This document shows, one piece after another, positions 58,807 through 64,000 of a stretch of 64,000 nt of DNA. Both the position numbers and the translations under genes were made by a program. Numbering within the stretch: position 1 is the first letter of the stretch; each line of letters starts with the position of its first letter. Below the pieces are notes generated by a model, which made no database searches, was not told the DNA's origin, and was given only the letters and a program-made list of their open reading frames with translations. This DNA comes from Oidiodendron maius Zn (Eukaryota; Ascomycota; Leotiomycetes; Myxotrichaceae): NCBI GenBank assembly GCA_000827325.1, contig KN832878.1, positions 310,001 through 374,000 of the forward strand, in the 5' to 3' direction.

Positions 58807-59484
58807 ATGCCCCTGGAAATCGCGTGCTTCAATCTCGAATCGGCGCTCCGCGCCCACGCCGCCGGCGCAGACCGCATTGAGCTCTGCGCAGACCAATCCG
58901 TCGGTGGCATCACGCCCTCGCTCGCGCTTTTCACTACCCTGACAAGCAACATCAGCACGCCCATCAACGTGATGATCCGCCCACGCGGCAACGCTGACTT
59001 CTGCTGTACTACTGCAGACGTCGCGCAGATGGCAGCCGACATCACGGCCTTCGCGCGCGCCGGCGCGTCCGGGTTCGTGTTTGGCGGTCTCACTTCAGAT
59101 GGCCGGGTGGACGGTGACCGGATGCGAGAACTGGTGAGCCTGGCACAGGGCCGGCCGTGCACCTTCCACCGAGCGTTTGACGCAGTGCCCGGGGAGCAGG
59201 CCGAGGAGGCGCTAGAGAGGGTGATTGCATGTGGGTTTTCTGCGCTGCTGACCAGTGGAGGAGCGCCGAACGCAGTGCAGGGGCGGGAGGCACTCCAGAG
59301 GCTGGTAGAGAGGGCGGCGGGCAGGATTCCGATCATCGTCGGGGGAGGAGTGCGCAGTGGGAATGTGGGAGACCTGGTGAAGGGGACGGGGGCATCTTGG
59401 TTCCATTCGAGTGGGATTGTGGATGGCGGCGAGGTGGCCAGCCCGGAAGAATTGAAGGCGCTCAGACAGGTGCTAGGTGCTTGA
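58807..59484 (+). CDS. cutC: CutC family copper homeostasis protein
   Basis: Single exon, 225 residues. TIM-barrel protein with LEIACFNLESALRAHAAGADRIELCADQSVGGITPS at the N-terminus, VMIRPRGNADFC, GFVFGGLTSDGRVD, RPCTFHRAFDAV, ALLTSGGAPNA and IIVGGGVRSGNV, all hallmark blocks of CutC. CutC was linked to copper tolerance in Escherichia coli and binds Cu(I) in human; the enzymatic role, if any, is unsettled. Coding DNA is GC-rich and without introns. The motif order and length (bacterial CutC about 230-250) are normal. Confidence 0.95.
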   Translation: MPLEIACFNLESALRAHAAGADRIELCADQSVGGITPSLALFTTLTSNISTPINVMIRPRGNADFCCTTADVAQMAADITAFARAGASGFVFGGLTSDGRVDGDRMRELVSLAQGRPCTFHRAFDAVPGEQAEEALERVIACGFSALLTSGGAPNAVQGREALQRLVERAAGRIPIIVGGGVRSGNVGDLVKGTGASWFHSSGIVDGGEVASPEELKALRQVLGA

Positions 59485-60122
59485 GAGTACAGTAGCACAG
59501 TGTCACCAGGCACAGATTTCTTGGCAGGGACCGTCTCATGTCAGCAGAAGCTGGTGGAAGGGGAGATACGAGGTTCCTGCATCTGTGGCGCGGGGTTAGC
59601 GCCGAGGTTTATAGCTACTTGAGGAGACTGATAGAGGGATGGGGAGAGAGAGGACGAGAGATATGCCAGTATTATTATAGGAATGGATCAATTGGGCATA
59701 GGAATGTATATTAATGACTCTTTATACAAGAATATTTCTTGTGGTGATTTTACAGTAATTTATCATTGTGTATTCCTGCGCATCTACCCGAAGACCCCTG
59801 TTCAGGAGTTCTTCCCGTTTTGGGCCTTCCATCGCCGCCGTCAAATCTGCCGTTTCACCTCCGCTCACTTGCCTCTTCCATCTTCACTACCAGACAGACA
59901 TCTACGACCACAGTCACTCCTTCAGTCCTTTACAGTTTGCGAAACCCTCACGCTCTCTCGGTGCTTTTCTGCGCCTTCCACTCCCTTCCGGCGTCTAGCA
60001 CGCCTCCCACTCCTTACCCCTTCTGAGGTGCCTTCTGTTGAAGTGTTAATTGATTAATACACGAGTCGATTGATCTGCGAGATACCCTCATTTCAACACA
60101 CCTCCCATAAGACGGTCTCACG
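59485..60122. other. Intergenic, CRH promoter
   Basis: About 640 nt; the part from 59770 to 60020 is pyrimidine-rich, like the leaders of strongly expressed wall genes. No gene seen. Confidence 0.6.
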
Positions 60123-61808
60123 ATGTTCTCCTTCTCCTCATCCGGTCTCCTCCTCCTCTCCTTCGTCTCGCTCGCCCTCGGCCAAACCTACACCAAGTGC
60201 CAGCCACTCAACACCACCTGCCCGCCAGACGACGCTCTGGGCACTTCGCATGACTTCAATTTCAACTCTTCCACCGTCCTTGCCCAAGGTTTCGACACCA
60301 CCATCGGCGAGGTCGGCTACGGCGACAATGGCCTCGAGTTCACCATCTCTAAGAAGGGCGACATGCCGACTGTCGTCTCTAACTTCTACATCTTCTGGGG
60401 CTCCGTCTCCGTTGTCATGCGTGCCGCGAAAGGCCAGGGCATCATCTCCACGATCGTGTTATTGTCTGACGATCTCGATGAAGTCGACTGGGAGATGATG
60501 GGCGGTAATGCAACCACCGCCGAGAGCAACTACTTCGGCAAGGGTAACACCACCACCTACGATCGTGCCTTGTACCACCCGGTGAACTCGGACATAAGCG
60601 ACAATTTCCACAACTACACTACCCACTGGACCTCCGACCAACTACAGTGGTGGATTGACGGCAACCTCGTCCGTACTCTTCAATACGGCGATGCTCTTGG
60701 TGGTCGTAACTACCCTCAGACACCCATGACGGTCCGCATGGGCATCTGGGCCGGTGGTGATTCTTCGGAGGATCCATACACCATCGAATGGGCTGGTGGT
60801 TTGACCAACTATAATGATGGCCCCTTCACGATGTACGTGCAGAGCGCCACCGTGACTGACTTCTCCAATGGGAAGCAATATGCCTATGGCGACCACTCCG
60901 GCAGCTGGCAGAGCATCCAGACTATTGCGTGCGTAGCAGATACACCCTCCTCACTATTTTAGATACTAATATATAACAGCGGCAACTCCACCATCAAGGA
61001 TACACTCAACGCCCCTCCTCCTTTGACTCTCGCTCAGAAGTGGAACAACCTCTCCTCCGGCACCAAAATTGCCATCTACGCATCTGCAGGCGGTGGAGGC
61101 GCTCTTCTCTTCGCCGCCCTGCTCTTCGTCTGCATCCGCCAGCGTCGCAAGGGCCGCCAGGAGCGCGACGCCTACAACGCTAAGATCGAGGCCGAGCGCG
61201 AGGAGGCCTACCGCGACCAGATCCAGCTGCGTGAGAAGGGTCTCGGCGGGTGGAATAAGAAGGAGTATGAGTCCCAAGGCGAAGATGCGCTAGGCGGTTG
61301 GGGCGGTGAGCATGTCGCTCCAGGGACGAAAGTCGACGGTGATGGCATATCCCCAGTCTACCACTCACCTGCCTCACCCGGCCTCCGTTCACCTGTACCA
61401 GGAAGTATCAACCCATTTGATACCCGTGCCAACAGTCCCGCGCCCTCGCGACACATGACTCCTGGCCCCATGGAGTCCCAGTTCCCCCAACAGCCGCAAC
61501 GCTCCATGACTCCTGGCTCGCGCTCCATTACAAACACCCCCGGGGGCCGATCCATGACTCCTAACCCTAGAAGCATGACCCCAGGAGCGAGAACCATGTC
61601 TCCGGGCCCACTCGTCGCACCACAGCCGCAACGAGCATGGAATGGCTCCCCGCAGCAAGGCTCTTTCGCCTCATATGGCGGCCAACGGAGTCCGCAGAGC
61701 CCAAATTTTCCGCTCGCAAGCCCCCAGGGTCCGCCACAGGGCTATGGGAATGGGTATGGCAACGGTGGAGGGTACGGCAATGCGAGAGGGGGGTATCAAC
61801 GGTTTTAG
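60123..61808 (+). CDS. CRH-type GH16 chitin-glucan transglycosylase with transmembrane anchor
   Basis: Exons 60123-60928 and 60980-61808, intron 51 nt; 1635 nt, 544 residues. Signal peptide 1-20 (cleavage after LALG). GH16 domain to about 260, with the catalytic DEVDWE at 119-124 (Glu 120 nucleophile, Glu 124 acid/base), YHTTHWT-like stretch and WWIDGNLVRTL. Members of the Crh1/Utr2 family (GH16_18) join chitin to beta-1,6/1,3-glucan in the wall. Instead of a GPI signal, a transmembrane helix at about 299-321 is followed by RQRRKGRQ and a 220-residue cytoplasmic tail with repeated SMTPG units and a Gly/Tyr/Asn-rich end. Such TM-anchored CRH proteins are known in filamentous ascomycetes. Acts at the plasma membrane/wall interface during growth and septation (inference from family). 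Confidence 0.93.
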
Positions 61809-63087
61809 ATGATGCCTCTTCTTGCTTCACGATTTCTGGCCTGGTTTCACTCACACGTTGTTTACCCTAGATCTTGGGGTTTGTGGTAAATTGGTGCTGG
61901 TGTTACGGCGCATATTTCATGCGGGAGGTCTTCGGGTCTTAAGAACTCACATGGCTGTGGATGCACTCACTTACTCACTTTTCCGGTCAGCCAATCGTCA
62001 ACATGAACAGAGAAGAAAGGAAACAGGAAGAAAACGGAAGGCAAAAAGAAGAGAAGGAAAGGTACGTAATTTGCCTAACTCATCAGCAGGTCTGGTGTGT
62101 GCTGGCATTGCATTTCTGTGTCCTTTTATCTCATGTCGTCCTGTCTTGTCAATCTGTCTATATCCCGCTCTGTACCAGAGATTTGCTCTTCAGAGTGTAC
62201 CGTACTGTACACGTACATAATTATTTAACTAGTGAACGCGATAGAATGGGAAGAAAGGGAATTATGATGACTTTCTAGATATATTTTCTCATTCCCCGTG
62301 AGCTACTTCAGTGTGCTTTTGAGTTTCGGTACGAAGGTTATAATGCCAAGCATCCCGTGATCTGGGGAATCACAGGCCAGGACTCGCTTAGAAAAGGGGG
62401 GACATAGTGCCAGTTTTAGCGCCAACTTTATATATCCTACATACGTCACACCCGAATCCGAATTCCTAAGGAATATATATTCCCAAACACATACGTCACA
62501 TTAAGATCTCTCCACACCTTCCATTCCCACTCTACCTTATCCAAGGTCAAGGATCGTCCTTTCTACCCCTCGGTCTAATATCCAAGTTTTTTCATCTCAC
62601 CGCTTGTGGAACACACCAATCACATCTCTACGCCCAGTCGGAAGATTTCAGGCTGTGCGAGAATTTCTGGATTTGTTAAAATAATAAAATTAAAAAATAT
62701 TTATTACTACCCTGCTATATATTTTCTCTATACACTTTAAACCCTTCAATGCACACTTATGACAACACAAGGAAATAAACACCTCTAACCCAGGATCTCC
62801 CAACAGCATTGGTCCCTGATGAAATGCCACGACGTTCCAGACTTGTGAGTCGAGAAAATATTGAACGTGGTGAAGAAGTGAAGATAGGAAATAAAAGGTT
62901 GGGTTGAATATAATATATATGGTTTGAGAATGGGAGAAGGAAAATAATGCTTGTGAATGTGAAATAAGATGTGGCAGCTCGAGCTGATTTAACCCATGGA
63001 TGAGATGATGATCTCAAGTCATAATTGGCCGGGTCAATGCGAGATAAATCGCCGAGAGCACAATCCTCGAAGATCAACAGCACAGGT
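61809..63087. other. Convergent 3' region
   Basis: About 1.3 kb between the CRH gene and the wall-protein gene. Contains TGTACCGTACTGTACA at 62196-62211, also found near 13945. AT-rich at 62670-62730. No gene seen. Confidence 0.55.
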
Positions 63088-63815
63088 CTACAACAGCAGA
63101 GCCACGAGGCCAGCGACGAAAGCACCCAGACTGGCACCGTTCTGCACGCCATTGTTCTCAATCTGGAGAGGAGCAGTGGGCGAGACTTGAGGTGAGTTGG
63201 GGGTCTGGGTCGGTGGGACAGGAGAAGCGGTGACAATGGGAATAGTGACCTCGCCGGGTTTGGTAACTGGGAAGGTGGTGCCGGAGACGACGATAGCGGT
63301 AGTTCCGGGTGGGACGGAGGTGATGAATAAGGAGGTGATATGTATGGTGGATGTGTTGAGGCCAGCGGAGGAACTGACGACCGGGACCGTAGAGGCGACT
63401 ATGGTGGAGTTGCTAGTCTTAGTCTGCGTAGGGCACGAGGTTGAGTTGGCCGGCTTTGTTGGCATGCCGGAAGCCGAGGTGGTTGGCTTCACTGGCTTGG
63501 TAACCGTACATCTATAAACGTGAGCATACGTCTAGTCATGTCACTTCAATCGACTTACGGGCAGTCAGTGACAGTCAGGGTCTCGCTCGTGGTGACCGTG
63601 TAGGTCTTGGTGCCGATGGTCACCTGGGTTGGGGACGGGCAGAAGGTAGTGTAGATATCCGTCGTGAAGGTGGTGTACGACGTGACGTACGAGGTAGTCT
63701 CATTTCCGTCGTGGCCGCCCCAGCCGTCACCACTCCATCTCTCTTCGATGATAGCGGTGGCAGTGGTGGTTGCAGCAAGTGCAAGAGCCGCGACGAAGGC
63801 ATGTATGTTCTTCAT
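63088..63815 (-). CDS. GPI-anchored Ser/Thr-rich cell wall protein (Sed1-like)
   Basis: Exons 63815-63559 and 63511-63088, intron 47 nt; 681 nt, 226 residues. Signal peptide at 1-20 (MKNIHAFVAALALAATTTAT). A conserved block TYTVTTSETLTVTDCPCTVTK spans the intron and, with the preceding FCPSPTQVTIG, matches the Cys-bearing repeat of Sed1/Spi1-type wall proteins. The middle is Thr/Ser/Pro-rich (O-mannosylated), and the C-terminus NGVQNGASLGAFVAGLVALLL is a GPI-attachment signal with a likely omega site at Asn or Gly about residue 206. Structural glycoprotein linked to the wall, often stress- or stationary-phase expressed (family knowledge). The promoter extends beyond the right edge. Confidence 0.9.
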
Positions 63816-64000
63816 GGTGAAGGTGAGTGGTCGGAGATGGTGTGCAGCCGATATCAAAGTGTTAGAGGAATTGAACGAGTGGAAAACGAGTGTCGTAGGG
63901 CTGTACCGTCGATGCTATGTCGGATTTGGTGAAGAAGAAAAGAGAGAAGACTTGAGATGGACGAAGGGCCTTCAAAATATAGGAATGCCTCTTCCAGTTG

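Noticed and set aside
58743-59513. 256-residue minus-strand frame opposite cutC
   Set aside because: Shadow of the GC-rich CutC gene, which has clear family motifs on the plus strand.
1-64000. tRNA genes, rRNA or CRISPR arrays
   Set aside because: I looked for T-loop and B-box patterns and regular spaced repeats and found none convincing; a tRNA scan would settle it.

Overview
The window is nuclear DNA of a filamentous ascomycete (Pezizomycotina). Almost every gene needs short introns (45 to 125 nt) with GTRNGT donors, CTRAC/CTAAC-like branch points and YAG acceptors. The gene set includes the DUF4048 family, an Ayg1-type hydrolase, a CRH cell-wall transglycosylase, a Sed1-like mannoprotein and a chromodomain/Hda2-3 protein. 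A leotiomycete is possible, but that is inference from general feel and not from a marker. All exon models below were built by hand from splice sites, and in each case the summed exon lengths keep the frame.

Left part (0-24 kb): DUF4048 protein (+), a long eight-exon Ulp2-type SUMO protease (-), cytochrome c oxidase subunit VI (-), an ELO fatty-acid elongase (+), a low-complexity protein with a TPK repeat (+), ribosomal protein uL4/RPL4 (+) and a chromodomain plus Hda2/3 plus coiled-coil chromatin protein (-). A gene-poor 3.3 kb stretch follows with a 213-bp inverted-repeat element (MITE-like).

Middle part (26-42 kb): a telomeric ssDNA-binding (Telo_bind) protein (-) that diverges from a flavin monooxygenase (+), a class II (4EHP-like) eIF4E (+), glycogen synthase (+), a Cys-rich hypothetical protein (-) and an Ayg1-like alpha/beta hydrolase (-).

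Accessory island (42-48.8 kb): AT-rich, TpA-rich DNA with a heavily decayed element fossil, and one low-GC gene. That gene encodes a repetitive charged nuclear-type N-terminus and a DUF7587/ADP-ribosyltransferase-like C-terminal domain. This is the least ordinary gene of the window.

Right part (48.8-64 kb): F-box protein (+), RA-PH adaptor (-), RmlD/MAT2B-like NAD(P) reductase with a 20-nt exon (-), FMN split-barrel protein (-), CutC (+), a CRH-type GH16 transglycosylase with a transmembrane anchor (+) and a GPI-anchored Ser/Thr-rich wall protein (-).

There is no operon-like organisation and no obvious secondary-metabolite cluster. Themes that recur are chromatin/telomere/SUMO functions (Ulp2, Hda2/3-chromo, Telo_bind) and cell wall or carbohydrate functions (glycogen synthase, CRH, Sed1-like). 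Most genes are housekeeping; the accessory material is confined to about 23.5-26.7 kb and 42-48.8 kb.
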